Positions 1 to 9,366 are shown, counted from the first letter of the stretch. The stretch is 64,000 nucleotides of DNA from Planctomycetaceae bacterium (GCA_041398825.1 JAWKTX010000002.1:186001-250000), one strand, 5' to 3'. Numbers and translations are program-made. The notes: generated by a model from the sequence alone, not told the origin.

Positions 1-662
1 CCGGAATCGACGATATCCGGATTGGCAGATTTCAGGCGAAGACGTTCGGTGGTCTTCTGTATCAGTTGATTCTCAAACTCCGTCAACTTTGACTGCAGCG
101 TGCGGAGATTCTGTTCCGAGTCACCCTGGTGTGTCTCATTCATATAGTGTTCGTATGACGACAGCAGCGTTCGCAGCATCATCTGAGCACAGGCGGGATC
201 GCGAGAGCGATACTTGAGTTCAAGAATGGTCGTGCCGAAGGGAGATGAGACGCGAAGGTTATCGCGCACTTCTTCAACCCAGAGAGATTCTGAAACTCCG
301 ACCAGATCAACTCGGTATTTTTTTGGCAACCTCACCAGCGCTCGGCTGATGACTTCGTCACTGGACATCAGCTGTTGAAAGGTCGGCATGTCCGCACTGG
401 GGCTGTCGTTCTTCTGAACACCGTCCTCGGTGACTCCGGACCCTTTGCGGACGATGTGCAGTTGAGCAGATGATTCGTAACGGCGCTCGGCGACGACGTA
501 ATAGGCCGCTCCGCAAAGGCCAACAGCAACGATGGTCGCCAGCAGGATTCCGCTGCGCATTCGCACGGTGCGCAGGAAGCGGAAGACAGAATGCAGAGTT
601 GTCGCAGCGCTATGCTGGCCAAGTTGCTGCATCATCATCAGATTTCTGTCGTCCATCGACAT
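1..662 (-). CDS. Wzz/GumC-like polysaccharide chain-length/export protein (partial)
   Basis: Reading the minus strand gives an open frame of 220 codons that starts at 662 (an alternative in-frame ATG is at 656) and leaves the window at base 1 with no stop, so the C-terminus is missing. A basic cytoplasmic stretch is followed by one membrane segment at about residues 38-58, then a charged extracytoplasmic region with coiled-coil character near the edge. This is the arrangement of Wzz/GumC/EpsF-type proteins that set the chain length of exported polysaccharide in the inner membrane. The next gene downstream of the promoter side, a Wza-type export lipoprotein on the same strand, supports the call. 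Whether a fused tyrosine kinase domain follows cannot be seen. Confidence 0.8.
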   Translation of the reverse strand, partial: MSMDDRNLMMMQQLGQHSAATTLHSVFRFLRTVRMRSGILLATIVAVGLCGAAYYVVAERRYESSAQLHIVRKGSGVTEDGVQKNDSPSADMPTFQQLMSSDEVISRALVRLPKKYRVDLVGVSESLWVEEVRDNLRVSSPFGTTILELKYRSRDPACAQMMLRTLLSSYEHYMNETHQGDSEQNLRTLQSKLTEFENQLIQKTTERLRLKSANPDIVDS

Positions 663-740
663 TGATCGGCTTCCTGCCCGTGTCTTTAAACAGACTGTGT
701 AGTCAACAAAACTGGTGCGTGGCTTCCGCTGCGAAATTCG

Positions 741-1868
741 TCAGAACAGAGTCCCGACACTTCCGCTGACGCCAAATCGAATGATCTGCAGTGCTTCCAT
801 GAACACTGTGCCGGGCGTTTGCTCTACAGAAACAACGTCGCCCGGACCAAGTCGAATATTCGAATCACCGCTTCGCTTCGCCTTGTAAATTGTCAGTTCA
901 ATGACTGCCGGGTTCGCTCCATTGGCTACCGGACGAATCACATACACTTTGTTGGCTAACTGGTTTGAAATGCCTCCGGCCAGCGCGATGGCGTCCAGGA
1001 CGTGAATATCTTTTCCAACCGGGAAGTCATACTTGCCGGGATTTTTCACGAGGCCAATCACTGAAACCGGATCCGGGTCCCGCTTCTCGACCATGATGAC
1101 GCCGCCGTCGCTCACGAGATAATCGCCACCTCCGTCTTTCGAAGCAGAAATCAGGTTGATGCGATAGGAATTCATCGAACGAGTTGAGGCGACCGGTGTT
1201 TCTGCGCTGGACGAGCTGACTGGCGAATAGGGATTTTGAGGATCCCCGGCAATGGCCGGACGATCGTAACTTGCGGACACAGGGTTTCGAACCTCCACAT
1301 TCTCGCCTGCGTTTTCTGCCAGGCCACCAGCCTCTGCGATCGCCGAAACAACATCGCTCGCCGAGGGGGGAAGTTCGTAAATCCCTGGCTGCTTCACCGC
1401 CCCCAGAACGCGAATGCGATTCTTTCGGGCATGCGAAACGGTGACCGTTACAGAAGGATTCTTGTAGAGGTTCTTCTTGATGGCTTCCATTCGAATCAGA
1501 GATTCGGCTGCCTGCGGTGGGTAACCAGCCAGCTGAATGGTGCCGATCTCCGGAAGGGATGCGTTTCCGTCATCCGCGATCCGGGACGACAGTTTGACCT
1601 GATCTTTTTCTGTGAGCCCCGCTGCAATGGAAACATCCAGCACATCGCCCGGGCCCAGGACTTCGCTGCTTCCATTCGCGCTGGCGAGCCCCGACAGATC
1701 GGCCTCCTGCGGATTCGACTGCGCAGCAAGTCGCAGCGACATCGGGAGCGATTCGGCGAAGAAATGATTGTCCGACCGACAGCCTGTGAGGATGCACAAC
1801 AGGGCGACCGTTATGAAAAACGGAGCCTGCGAATCCTTCGCGTTGCCGCCTGTGCGTCTGTAGTTCAT
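741..1868 (-). CDS. Polysaccharide export outer-membrane lipoprotein (Wza/GumB family)
   Basis: The product probably forms the outer-membrane channel for exopolysaccharide and works with the Wzz-like protein encoded just downstream. From the start at 1868 it is 375 residues. A lipoprotein signal ends in ILTGC at about residue 30, followed by a poly_export domain (LGPGDVLDVSI) and at least two SLBB-like segments (RIRVLGAVKQPGIY; PVSVIGLVKNPGKYDF). The frame is open to 2024, but 1868 is preferred because GAGAAA lies 4-5 bases upstream and the signal peptide sits right behind it; 1889 is the main alternative. The gap to the Wzz-like gene is about 80 bases, so co-transcription is likely. A C-terminal amphipathic tail is present (EALQIIRFGVSGSV). 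Confidence 0.88.
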   Translation of the reverse strand: MNYRRTGGNAKDSQAPFFITVALLCILTGCRSDNHFFAESLPMSLRLAAQSNPQEADLSGLASANGSSEVLGPGDVLDVSIAAGLTEKDQVKLSSRIADDGNASLPEIGTIQLAGYPPQAAESLIRMEAIKKNLYKNPSVTVTVSHARKNRIRVLGAVKQPGIYELPPSASDVVSAIAEAGGLAENAGENVEVRNPVSASYDRPAIAGDPQNPYSPVSSSSAETPVASTRSMNSYRINLISASKDGGGDYLVSDGGVIMVEKRDPDPVSVIGLVKNPGKYDFPVGKDIHVLDAIALAGGISNQLANKVYVIRPVANGANPAVIELTIYKAKRSGDSNIRLGPGDVVSVEQTPGTVFMEALQIIRFGVSGSVGTLF

Positions 1869-2434
1869 CGAAGATTTCTCATTCGTCATTTGCAAACCCG
1901 ATCGTCCGAATGGATGAATCGAGCCGCAAAGTGGAGTTCTGAAATCACACACCCGACACAATGTCTCTGGTGAGCGACGAAGAGGAGGGAGAGTGAGAGT
2001 GCTTATGATGGGTCGCTGAAGCAACGCTGGTACGCTTTTTCAGCAATTGAGCGGATTCGAACGGCAATCCCAGCCGAAAGTCCTCCGATCAAACCACAGA
2101 GTTCTACGGAAATGGATCGGAATGGGTCAAGATGAATGTCACTCGGGCCAGCGACGCCGCTTTCATGGCTGCCTGTTCTTTGTAAACGGGCTATTCTGCC
2201 GCCAATGACGGGGTCTGCACTGTCTGGAACGGAATGTCCGCACTCTGTCGATCATCGATTCAGACATCGATTCAGGTCAGAAATCAACCATCGTCCACGA
2301 TTTACGATGGCATGCGAGTTCTGAGTTCTTTGCGCAGGCTGGGGTGATTGGCTGTTCGGCCTGCTGAGGCGTGTCTGGGTGGAATGCGGTGATTTGGTGG
2401 AGCTGCTGGCTTCGGTGAGAGCATCCGACCTATT
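1869..2434. other. Intergenic region upstream of the polysaccharide export genes
   Basis: No convincing gene is seen. It lies between the start of the export lipoprotein and the end of the isomerase-like gene, so it should carry the promoter of the polysaccharide genes. Short open frames here have no recognisable features, and I could not pick a promoter by eye. Confidence 0.5.
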
Positions 2435-3253
2435 TCAGGATGCGGCTTCGGCGACAGCCTTCATTTTTTGCAGCCCTTCCACGGCGACTTCCAGGGGATT
2501 CTTTTCCCAAAGGTCCGGGCGAAACAATTCCAGCGAGAGAAATCCCTGATATCCAACTGTCCGCAGCAGGTCACAGTAGCGCCGCAAGTCAACTGCTCCG
2601 TCGCCAGGCATGACACGGTCCGGATCCCGCTGAGTTGACGGTTCGGGCTCGGCCGGTGCGTCATTGAAATGAGAAACCGCAATCTGCGTCGGTCTTAATT
2701 TGCTGATGGATTCCATCGTCCCGCCACCGACAAAGCAGTGAAACGGGTCGAGAACGATGCAGGCAGCCGGATGATTGGCGCCCTCAATGATCTGGATCGC
2801 ATCGTCGATTGTTTTGATGTCTTCAACAAAACCGAGGTATTCGAATGCGGGGCGGACACCATATTTTCGACCGATTTCAAGCAGGTGATGGTAACGTTCT
2901 GCTCCCAGAGCACGGTCAGCATGGCCGTGAGGTGGTCCGGCCACTGTGAACTCGGCGCCAACCGCGGCAGCCTGTTCAAATTTCCTGTGGGCGTCCTGAA
3001 TTGCCTGAGCGTACTCGTCACCTTCCGACTGGAACCATTGTTTCAAATGAATGGTGGTGGGAACTTTCAGTCCGCTGGTCTGCAGTGACTGACGCAGTTG
3101 CTGAAGCGTTCCACCTTCGGCAAGGAACAGGTCGATATCATCGTGCCACAATTCAATCCCTTCGAAGCCAGCTTCTGCGGCCACTGCAATTTTCTGCAGG
3201 ATGGGCGTCGTTTTGATCGTGCTTGAATTCAGGCTGTAGCGAAATGCAGACAT
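2435..3253 (-). CDS. Sugar phosphate isomerase/epimerase (xylose isomerase-like TIM barrel)
   Basis: A 272-residue protein of the AP-endonuclease-2/xylose isomerase-like TIM-barrel superfamily. Typical barrel features are visible: an N-terminal strand ending in YSLNSSTIK, EAGFEGIELWHDD with the first likely metal-binding Glu, a central FEYLGF with a Glu, IVLDPFHCF with Asp and His, and SHFNDAP plus SLELF near the C-terminus. The full set of metal ligands is therefore present. The family isomerises or epimerises sugars or inositol derivatives in the cytoplasm; the substrate cannot be deduced. It begins at an ATG preceded by AGGAGGA-like purines (minus strand, just above 3253). It stands alone, separated from neighbours by more than 250 bases on both sides. 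Confidence 0.85.
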   Translation of the reverse strand: MSAFRYSLNSSTIKTTPILQKIAVAAEAGFEGIELWHDDIDLFLAEGGTLQQLRQSLQTSGLKVPTTIHLKQWFQSEGDEYAQAIQDAHRKFEQAAAVGAEFTVAGPPHGHADRALGAERYHHLLEIGRKYGVRPAFEYLGFVEDIKTIDDAIQIIEGANHPAACIVLDPFHCFVGGGTMESISKLRPTQIAVSHFNDAPAEPEPSTQRDPDRVMPGDGAVDLRRYCDLLRTVGYQGFLSLELFRPDLWEKNPLEVAVEGLQKMKAVAEAAS

Positions 3254-3513
3254 AGGAGGACTGTGTTTCAGAATGGATTTTGTTTCACCCGATTCTTAGA
3301 GCCAGGGAGTGCCTGGATTGGCATATCAGCTCCGGGTGTGACGGCGGGATCGGGCCACTCCTGTGGTTTCGGCAGCTTCTGAAGTCGCCGCCACAGAAGG
3401 GCTCGGAAACGAATTTGTGCGAGCGTTGAATTGGCAAGGCAAGCGAACGAGTTCAGGCTGATTTGGGCTTCCTTCGGCACGCCAGGCAACGATCTCAGCG
3501 AATTTGTACACTT

Positions 3514-3741
3514 CTAGTGTGCGTGGCGGCAGCAGCCGGGACCGCATGGACCGGCAGACGGCGGCGGGCATGCCGACGTAATTGGCAATGCGGAACCTGA
3601 TCCCACGTGTCCTGCAGAAGTACTCATCAGTTTTTCAAGTTTCTTTGAGCCGCAATGCGGGCAATCCGGCGTTTCACGCAAACTGACAAGCAATTCCGAC
3701 TCTTTGTGACATTCTTCGCAAACGAATTCAAAAATAGGCAT
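3514..3741 (-). CDS. FmdB-family zinc ribbon protein
   Basis: A 75-residue protein with the FmdB regulatory-protein zinc ribbon. It starts MPIFEFVCEECH and continues with CPHCGSKKLEKL, giving two CxxC knuckles at residues 8-11 and 28-31. A Gly/Pro/Cys-rich tail ends in CGPGCCRHAH. FmdB-like proteins are small putative regulators of unknown exact role. It lies 5 bases downstream of the PspA-like gene on the same strand, so the two are probably co-transcribed. Confidence 0.85.
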   Translation of the reverse strand: MPIFEFVCEECHKESELLVSLRETPDCPHCGSKKLEKLMSTSAGHVGSGSALPITSACPPPSAGPCGPGCCRHAH

Positions 3742-3746
3742 GGCAT

Positions 3747-4292
3747 TTAACCTTTCATTTCACGACGCAGTGCTTCGATTTCTGCGTCTATCGCTGATTG
3801 TTTTAACTGGGCCGCTGCGGACGCTGCGTGCACCGCTGTTTCCGATTCCAGTGGAATTTGTACGTTGTTTCCAGTGAGTTCTGCTAGTCGACGAGTGGCA
3901 TCTGATTGTCGGGCTTCCAGAGCTTTTTGAATGCGAAGCATGTTTTTCTGCAGGCTGTCGGCAGCTTCCATTTCGGGCAGAATCCCGGCAATCAGCCCTT
4001 CGAGTTCGACTTTGCGGGTCAGGGCGTTGCGTGCCTTGATTTCGTCCCCGTCGGACAGATTCCGGCGAGCGATATCCAACCATTCGTCGATTTGTCTTTG
4101 GTGCTGATTGACCTCTTCACGCAGACGCTGGTGATTGGCTTCGGAGACTCGCACAGTACGCCGGCAAGCCGCGAGTCCTTCCTCCATTTCCGCGATGACT
4201 TCTCGCAGAGTGGTGGCAGGATCGTCGGATGAATTCAGTATCTCGGTCAGATTACAGGTTACGATATCGGTCAGGCGGCTGAAGTGAGGCAT
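3747..4292 (-). CDS. PspA/IM30 family protein
   Basis: A 181-residue, almost entirely helical and charged protein. The N-terminus has the PspA/IM30 hallmark: an amphipathic helix (FSRLTDIVTCNLTEIL) followed by DDPATTLREVIAEMEE. The rest is a coiled coil with many Glu, Arg and Gln. PspA proteins bind the inner face of the cytoplasmic membrane and remodel it under envelope stress. The chain is shorter than the usual 220 or so residues. The FmdB gene follows immediately, and an ECF sigma gene lies about 110 bases upstream on the same strand; a link to stress control is plausible but inferred. Confidence 0.8.
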   Translation of the reverse strand: MPHFSRLTDIVTCNLTEILNSSDDPATTLREVIAEMEEGLAACRRTVRVSEANHQRLREEVNQHQRQIDEWLDIARRNLSDGDEIKARNALTRKVELEGLIAGILPEMEAADSLQKNMLRIQKALEARQSDATRRLAELTGNNVQIPLESETAVHAASAAAQLKQSAIDAEIEALRREMKG

Positions 4293-4404
4293 GACAGAAC
4301 TTCTTTGATGGAACGAAAAGCAAAATTCATCGAACAGTTTAGCAGAGACGGTGGTGTCTTGTGTTCCGGACTGGGCCAGGAAACGGTTTTGCTGCCGTCA
4401 CAGA

Positions 4405-5025
4405 TCATTCCGATTCAGCAAATCCTCGACACGAGAGCAGATACCTTAGTTTTTCCTTGGCCAGTCGGAGGCGGCTTTTGGCCGTGGGCAGACTTGTTTC
4501 CATCGCATCAGCAACTTCCGACAGTGTGAGTGACTCGTAGTGGTGCAGTTCAAATGTAGAACGCTGATCCTCCGGCAATTCTTCCAGCAGTTCACGAACA
4601 ACGACTGCAATTTCTGATGTTTCTGCCCGGGAATCCGGTGGCAGCAAATCGGAAGGAATGGTCTTCAGCAGATCAAATTCATCGTCGCCTGATTTCACCG
4701 ATTGCCGAAGACTGCGAATCATCACATCGTTCACGGCGCGGCGTGCATGGTCAATCATCAGATTATTGGCAATTCGAAACAGCCAGCCTCGAAAACGGCC
4801 TGTGGGCAGATAATCCCACCCCTTGCGATACAGCCGAAGTAACGTCTCCTGCACCAGATCTTCGCAAAGCTGTTCGTCGCGACTGCTGCGGCGAAAAAAG
4901 CCAAACAGGGGCCGGCTCCAGACGGCAACGATTTCGTCGAATGCCCCCGGATCGCCTTCCTGAAGGCGAATCATTCGAAGATCGTCTTCGTTATATTGCG
5001 ATGTGGCAGCAGGAGTGAGGGACAT
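4405..5025 (-). CDS. ECF-type RNA polymerase sigma factor (sigma-70 family)
   Basis: A 206-residue protein with the two-domain layout of extracytoplasmic-function sigma factors. Region 2 (about residues 20-95) includes DLVQETLLRLYRKGW and RFRGWLFRIANNLMIDHARR, which contact core polymerase and the -10 element. Region 4 (about 145-197) includes LPEDQRSTFELHHYE and a helix-turn-helix ending in LPTAKSRLRLAKEKL for -35 recognition. No anti-sigma gene is visible next to it. It precedes the pspA-like gene on the same strand and follows an M28 peptidase gene by about 40 bases, so the three may be partly co-transcribed. Target promoters are unknown. Confidence 0.9.
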   Translation of the reverse strand: MSLTPAATSQYNEDDLRMIRLQEGDPGAFDEIVAVWSRPLFGFFRRSSRDEQLCEDLVQETLLRLYRKGWDYLPTGRFRGWLFRIANNLMIDHARRAVNDVMIRSLRQSVKSGDDEFDLLKTIPSDLLPPDSRAETSEIAVVVRELLEELPEDQRSTFELHHYESLTLSEVADAMETSLPTAKSRLRLAKEKLRYLLSCRGFAESE

Positions 5026-5066
5026 GAGGATCGATGGTCCGGGCTGAATAAGCAGGTCTCTGACGG

Positions 5067-6518
5067 TTATTTTTCTGATGCGGTGGGCGTGAGAATACCA
5101 TCTGCAATCGGCATCGTCCCGGCAAAAAGGCCCTGAATGACCCTGGTCATGTGAGACAGATTCAGCTTGTCAACTTCATCGGTCGGTTGATGATAGTCGT
5201 TATGAAGCGACCCGGCCGAAAAACTATGGGCGACGACTCCGACGCGCACAAATGACGCATTGTCGCTTCGAGAGTAGAGCATTTCACTAAATTGTCTGTG
5301 ATGAAACACCGTCATGCCCACACGTGCCGCTCCGGCGGCCATCTGCTCACCAAGGTTGGAGTGTTCCCAGCCGGTGCCCCAGGCTTTGCCTTCTGCGTTT
5401 TCTTCCGGGCGACCGATCATTTCGATGTTGATGTTGGCCACAATTTTTTCCAGCGGCCAAAGTGGATGTTCAACAAAATACTTTGAACCGCGAAGCCCCT
5501 GCTCCTCTCCCCAGAATGTCATAAAGATGACGGTCCGTTTGGGAGGTTCAGGAAGCGAGGAAAATGCATCGGCCATCGTCAAGACCGCCGTCACGCCGGT
5601 GGCATTGTCGTCCGCCCCATTGTTGATCCGATCCTGTCCTTCATTCAGAGTACCAATGTGATCCAGATGAGCCGAAATGATGACGGCCTCTTGTCGCAGT
5701 TCAGGATCTGATCCGGAAAGCACCCCAATCACATTATGGACGGGTGCCGTCGTTCGGGTATTGGCTGGTACTTTTGCCGTCAGGTTTCCTTCGACTGGAA
5801 AGTCAAGAGGAGCAATCAGCACAGGAACCGCAGGGTGGTATTGTTCGGGCAGATTCACAGGATCTGACCTCATCTGATCGGCAATCTGCCAGAGAGGACT
5901 GTCATCTGCGGACCGAATAATCACGAGAGAAGCCCCGGCTTCTGTGAACGGCCGAATCCGGCGGGACCACACCGACATCACCCGTGCCGGGCTGCTCAGC
6001 ATTTGAGGAGCCAGCATGATGTCCTCGATGACGATGACCTGCACAGCTCCGGAGTCTGCCACCTTTGTCGTCAATGAACCGGCAATCTCAAGCTCTTCCG
6101 GCCGCCCCCAAAGGATCCTCAAACGATCATCCGGAGTGTTGTTCACCGACACCTTTGGTAACGGCCGTCCCGGACCTTCCATTTCAATCTGGTGTGTCTG
6201 ATAAAAACTGCCATTGTCCTGGATGCTGGTGAGACCAGCTCCACGAAATCGCGCTGCGACGTAGGCTGATGCGATGGTCAGCTCCCGGGACGGTGTCGCG
6301 CGGCCCGCCATTTCGTCGGATGCCAGAAAGGCGACCGCTGAAAGGACACTCCCTTCGCGAATGCCTTCGATGGCCGTTTTCTGCGCATCGGTTAATTCCG
6401 GCACGACGATCTCACTATCGACCGCGGATACCGACTCCGTGTTTGACAGCAGGCAAAGCCCGCACAGCAACAGCCCTGTGGCAGAAAAAACACGAAACCT
6501 TGAAATCGGGTATGACAT
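5067..6518 (-). CDS. Secreted M28-family zinc aminopeptidase
   Basis: A 483-residue exported metallopeptidase. The start at 6518 is chosen because it places a clean signal peptide first (basic residues, then SATGLLLCGLCLLSN, cleavage near SVSA). The frame opens at 6560. A PA-like insert (about residues 120-270) precedes the catalytic M28 domain. Zinc ligands can be read in order: ISAHLDHIG (His), NGADDNATG (Asp), GEEQGLRGS (Glu pair), NIEMIG (Glu), and the final His in GSLHNDYHQPTDE. The family trims N-terminal amino acids or acts on other peptides in the periplasm or outside. Gene order suggests possible read-through into the sigma gene downstream. Confidence 0.87.
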   Translation of the reverse strand: MSYPISRFRVFSATGLLLCGLCLLSNTESVSAVDSEIVVPELTDAQKTAIEGIREGSVLSAVAFLASDEMAGRATPSRELTIASAYVAARFRGAGLTSIQDNGSFYQTHQIEMEGPGRPLPKVSVNNTPDDRLRILWGRPEELEIAGSLTTKVADSGAVQVIVIEDIMLAPQMLSSPARVMSVWSRRIRPFTEAGASLVIIRSADDSPLWQIADQMRSDPVNLPEQYHPAVPVLIAPLDFPVEGNLTAKVPANTRTTAPVHNVIGVLSGSDPELRQEAVIISAHLDHIGTLNEGQDRINNGADDNATGVTAVLTMADAFSSLPEPPKRTVIFMTFWGEEQGLRGSKYFVEHPLWPLEKIVANINIEMIGRPEENAEGKAWGTGWEHSNLGEQMAAGAARVGMTVFHHRQFSEMLYSRSDNASFVRVGVVAHSFSAGSLHNDYHQPTDEVDKLNLSHMTRVIQGLFAGTMPIADGILTPTASEK

Positions 6519-6669
6519 TGCACCATGTCTTCGCTGCAGGACGTTTCCGGGGAAGCTCAAAGAATCGGATCAAGACCGCCAGAGCGTGACATTCTGGCGG
6601 CGAAACCTGAGGGTGAAACATTCGTCGGCCGATTCCAGCGCCCACGAATTCCAGTCTTGGACCGGTACG

Positions 6670-7374
6670 TCAGATCTGCGAACACCCATCCAGTCGGCGA
6701 ATGAAAACGTTTCGCAACCACACTTCGCTGTTGTGGTCGGTCAACATCAGACGACCCACGGTGTTTTGGCCGAATCCTTCATGGTTCCTGAACTTGCTGT
6801 TTGCGACGGCCTCCATCCATCGGGGAGTGCCAAAGTACTCGTCAATAATCAACCGCCCGTTCATCCAGTGTCGAACCCGTCCATTCTGAACAACAATGCG
6901 TCCGACATTGTAGTCGCTCAACGGTTTATAGTCCCGCACGTAGAAAGGCTGTGAAGGGACGAACAGGTCGTACAGAGACGCGGTGCGGTGTTTCTCTGCC
7001 ATCTTCGGAAATGCCTGATCGTCCTGAATCTGGTACTCCAGACCAAGCAGCGAATTGCCGTACTTTTTGACCCGGTACTTGATTCCGTTATTGCCTTTTT
7101 CTGAGATTCGATATTCGAACCACAAGTCAAAGTCACCAAACTCATCCCGGGAAATCAGGTTGCCACCTTTGCCGGACAAATGCAAAACGCCTCCCGGTTC
7201 AAGCACCCATCCACCATCGACCGGCTTTCCATCAGCCTTTGTCCACTGACTGAGAGAAGTATCCGAAATCAGATTGGTGTAACCCTGTGCCAGAGCGTTT
7301 GAACCGTCCAGGCAGAGCTGGCACCAGGAGATCAGAAGTGCAGCCATGGTGAATGACGAGCGTGCAGGAACCAT
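6670..7374 (-). CDS. DUF1080 (3-keto-disaccharide hydrolase-like) secreted protein
   Basis: A 234-residue protein consisting of a signal peptide (MVPARSSFTMAALLISWCQL, cleavage near NALAQ) and one DUF1080 concanavalin-like domain. Diagnostic segments are FGDFDLWFEYRISEKGNNG, SLLGLEYQIQDDQ, and a late VRHWMNG followed by a nearby WL near the end. DUF1080 proteins are abundant in planctomycetes and are linked to glycan and 3-keto-sugar hydrolysis outside the cytoplasm; the substrate here is unknown. The start at 7374 is chosen because GAGGA sits 8 bases upstream; the frame itself opens at 7461. Confidence 0.85.
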   Translation of the reverse strand: MVPARSSFTMAALLISWCQLCLDGSNALAQGYTNLISDTSLSQWTKADGKPVDGGWVLEPGGVLHLSGKGGNLISRDEFGDFDLWFEYRISEKGNNGIKYRVKKYGNSLLGLEYQIQDDQAFPKMAEKHRTASLYDLFVPSQPFYVRDYKPLSDYNVGRIVVQNGRVRHWMNGRLIIDEYFGTPRWMEAVANSKFRNHEGFGQNTVGRLMLTDHNSEVWLRNVFIRRLDGCSQI

Positions 7375-7568
7375 CGAAGAATCCTCAAAGAGTTCAGGGA
7401 TCACAAAACAGCGTCGGATCAGGATCCATGTTTTAGAGCACACAGGAACCTGACGCGACAATCAGACGCCCGTTTTCTTGAGGCACGCATAAATTGGTCG
7501 CCGGGCTGACGTGGTAATCCGGACGGCCCGAAGGGGACGGTTCTTAAGGACCGATTTCCGCCTGATAG

Positions 7569-8528
7569 TTATGCCGGTCCAACAATGCTGCTCAATTGAT
7601 TCAGGTTCGTAATCAGGCGGTCGGGCCGGGTGGCAGGATCTTTCATCTGAGCGCTGCTGACTTCCAGTCCGGTTTTCTCGGCGGCCAGCAGAATGGTTTT
7701 CATTCCGGCAGCCTTCGCTGGTGCGAGGTCAGTGGACAGTCGACAACTTACGTGAACGATTGCTGAGGCCGGAATCCCAATGGATCGAGCCCGGGACACC
7801 GCGTATTCAAAAAGTGTCTTCGATGGTTTTCGGATCCCAAGCTGTGTCGAAAACAACAAGGTTTCCGGACGAAAGATTTCATGAAGCGGAGGCAATGCGT
7901 CCTGCTGGCCCAGATCATGAAGCACCTGCACCAGAGAATAGGATTGACCATCAGCAAGGAGACCCTGCAGCACATCAAGCGACGCCAGCTCGTGCATTGC
8001 TCTGACCGCATTTTCCCGGGCCTCCGTGGCCTGAAGATTGCGATGGAAAAAGAAGGCCACTTTCTCACTGAATTGACGAAGGTTACCGAAGTGTCCCTCG
8101 TCGAACTGATATTCCTTTTCGAACAGGCGAGTAATGATGCTCTGCCAGACATCCACCATATCGACCTCTGTGTAGTCGCCGCGACGCTCTGTAGCGATCA
8201 TCGAAAGGCGACCCGCGATATCGCGGTAGAGCGAAATCAGAGATTGCCATGGAGGTCCGGGTCGACGATACATGTGATTCCACATATTGAATTCATGGAT
8301 CGTTTTGTCGAGTGCAATCTGCAGGCGTGCTTCATCGGATGGTTCGAATCCGATCTTTCCATCCGTGATTCGAATTAACGTTCCGAAGACGTCCCAAAGA
8401 ACAAGTTTCACTCCGGCAAGCGGCTTAATTGTTGGCGTTGCATTCACTCCAGCGACAGCCTGAACGCGTGGCCATAACAGGTTGCGTTCGTCGAGCGAAT
8501 CTGAATACTCAGCCAGCGATAGTGCCAT
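7569..8528 (-). CDS. HAD-superfamily hydrolase-like protein
   Basis: A 319-residue cytoplasmic protein. The haloacid-dehalogenase nucleophile motif is VLWDVFGTLIR (residues about 43-53); a Phe replaces the second Asp, as in some dehalogenase-type HADs. A long helical cap domain follows. Near the C-terminus come FSTQLGIRKPSKTLFEYA (Lys of motif III) and a motif-IV region with DLAPAKAAGMKTIL, which matches the Asp-x-x-x-Ala-x-x-x-Gly pattern. Phosphatase or dehalogenase activity is therefore likely but the substrate is not known. The start at 8528 begins MALSLAEYSDSL; upstream codons to 8711 look non-coding and run into the divergent rnpA. Confidence 0.7.
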   Translation of the reverse strand: MALSLAEYSDSLDERNLLWPRVQAVAGVNATPTIKPLAGVKLVLWDVFGTLIRITDGKIGFEPSDEARLQIALDKTIHEFNMWNHMYRRPGPPWQSLISLYRDIAGRLSMIATERRGDYTEVDMVDVWQSIITRLFEKEYQFDEGHFGNLRQFSEKVAFFFHRNLQATEARENAVRAMHELASLDVLQGLLADGQSYSLVQVLHDLGQQDALPPLHEIFRPETLLFSTQLGIRKPSKTLFEYAVSRARSIGIPASAIVHVSCRLSTDLAPAKAAGMKTILLAAEKTGLEVSSAQMKDPATRPDRLITNLNQLSSIVGPA

Positions 8529-8709
8529 GGGTGCTCTGGTAGACGTTGGTAGAAAACGTGACTTGGCGGGAAATCTTCCCTGGATCGTCGGCTCCTGGTG
8601 CCTGCGGAAGGTAAACCTTGCGGGGCGGGAAGTATAGAATCCGCCAAATCCCGAGGCAAAAAGAGGATCCGTGTTTTGCCCGGAATTGATCCCAACGGAA
8701 ACAATTAGC

Positions 8710-9186
8710 ATGAATCATCGGTTTCTCAGGCATCAGCGAGTCAAATCTCAGGCAGATTTTCGAGCCATCTACGGTTGCGATGTCCGCGCGGGAGATGATC
8801 ATCTGCTGGTTTTTGCCGCGCTGCGGACGGCGGACACTCACCCGGATGAAGTATCCGCAGGAAATTCGGAATCGTTGGCGAACGCGCCCAGGGGCAAAAC
8901 GCTTCCCACGCGGATCGGGCTCAGCGTTTCCAGGAAGCACGGACCAGCTCCTATCCGCAACCGCAAGAAGCGTTTACTTCGGGAGGCTTTTCGGCTGAAA
9001 CAATACGAAGTTCCCGCCGGTCTGGACTTGATCCTGATTCCACGACAGCGGACCGATTCGACGCTGGATGACTTCCAGAACTCGCTAACCCGCTTGTCCG
9101 GAAAGCTGCACCGCAGACTCACCGAACGACGTCGTCTACAAGAGCCGGGCTCGGAGATCATTCCTGGCTCTGGCGGACGTGGTTAA
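8710..9186 (+). CDS. rnpA: Ribonuclease P protein component
   Basis: A 158-residue basic protein that binds the RNase P RNA and helps mature tRNA 5' ends. The N-terminus has RFLRHQRVKSQADFRAIY, and the core RNR signature is RIGLSVSRKHGPAPIRNRKK RLLREAF in one run (split here for length). Compared with the usual 110-130 residues it carries an extra loop of about 20 residues (HPDEVSAGNSESLANAPRG) before the second strand and a longer Arg-rich tail. The start at 8710 begins MNHRFL. No rpmH, yidD or yidC gene is adjacent, although rnpA usually sits in that cluster. Confidence 0.88.
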   Translation: MNHRFLRHQRVKSQADFRAIYGCDVRAGDDHLLVFAALRTADTHPDEVSAGNSESLANAPRGKTLPTRIGLSVSRKHGPAPIRNRKKRLLREAFRLKQYEVPAGLDLILIPRQRTDSTLDDFQNSLTRLSGKLHRRLTERRRLQEPGSEIIPGSGGRG

Positions 9187-9327
9187 CAGCCTGTTGAAAA
9201 GCGGGACTGGCTCGAGCCGGAGACCTGAAAACACGACGGTTTCCAGTCGTCCTGCTTGCCTGCCCCGACTTTTCAACCGAGAGTCAGGCTGGAGCACAGC
9301 CTGACGAAGGCTCGCGGTCCGAATACA

Positions 9328-9366
9328 CACAGAGCAGACACGGAATGTCTGCTCTGTGGGGGTTTC
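9328..9366. terminator. Strong hairpin between rnpA and peroxiredoxin gene
   Basis: A perfect 13-bp stem (CACAGAGCAGACA at 9328-9340 with TGTCTGCTCTGTG at 9346-9358) encloses a 5-base loop. Genes converge here (rnpA plus, peroxiredoxin minus), so it could end transcription from either side. The tail on the plus side is GGGGGTTT, a weak U-run, so it may be only part of a terminator. Confidence 0.6.

Noticed and set aside
2136..2324. Plus-strand frame of 62 residues upstream of the export lipoprotein
   Set aside because: No start signal or domain; composition resembles non-coding DNA.
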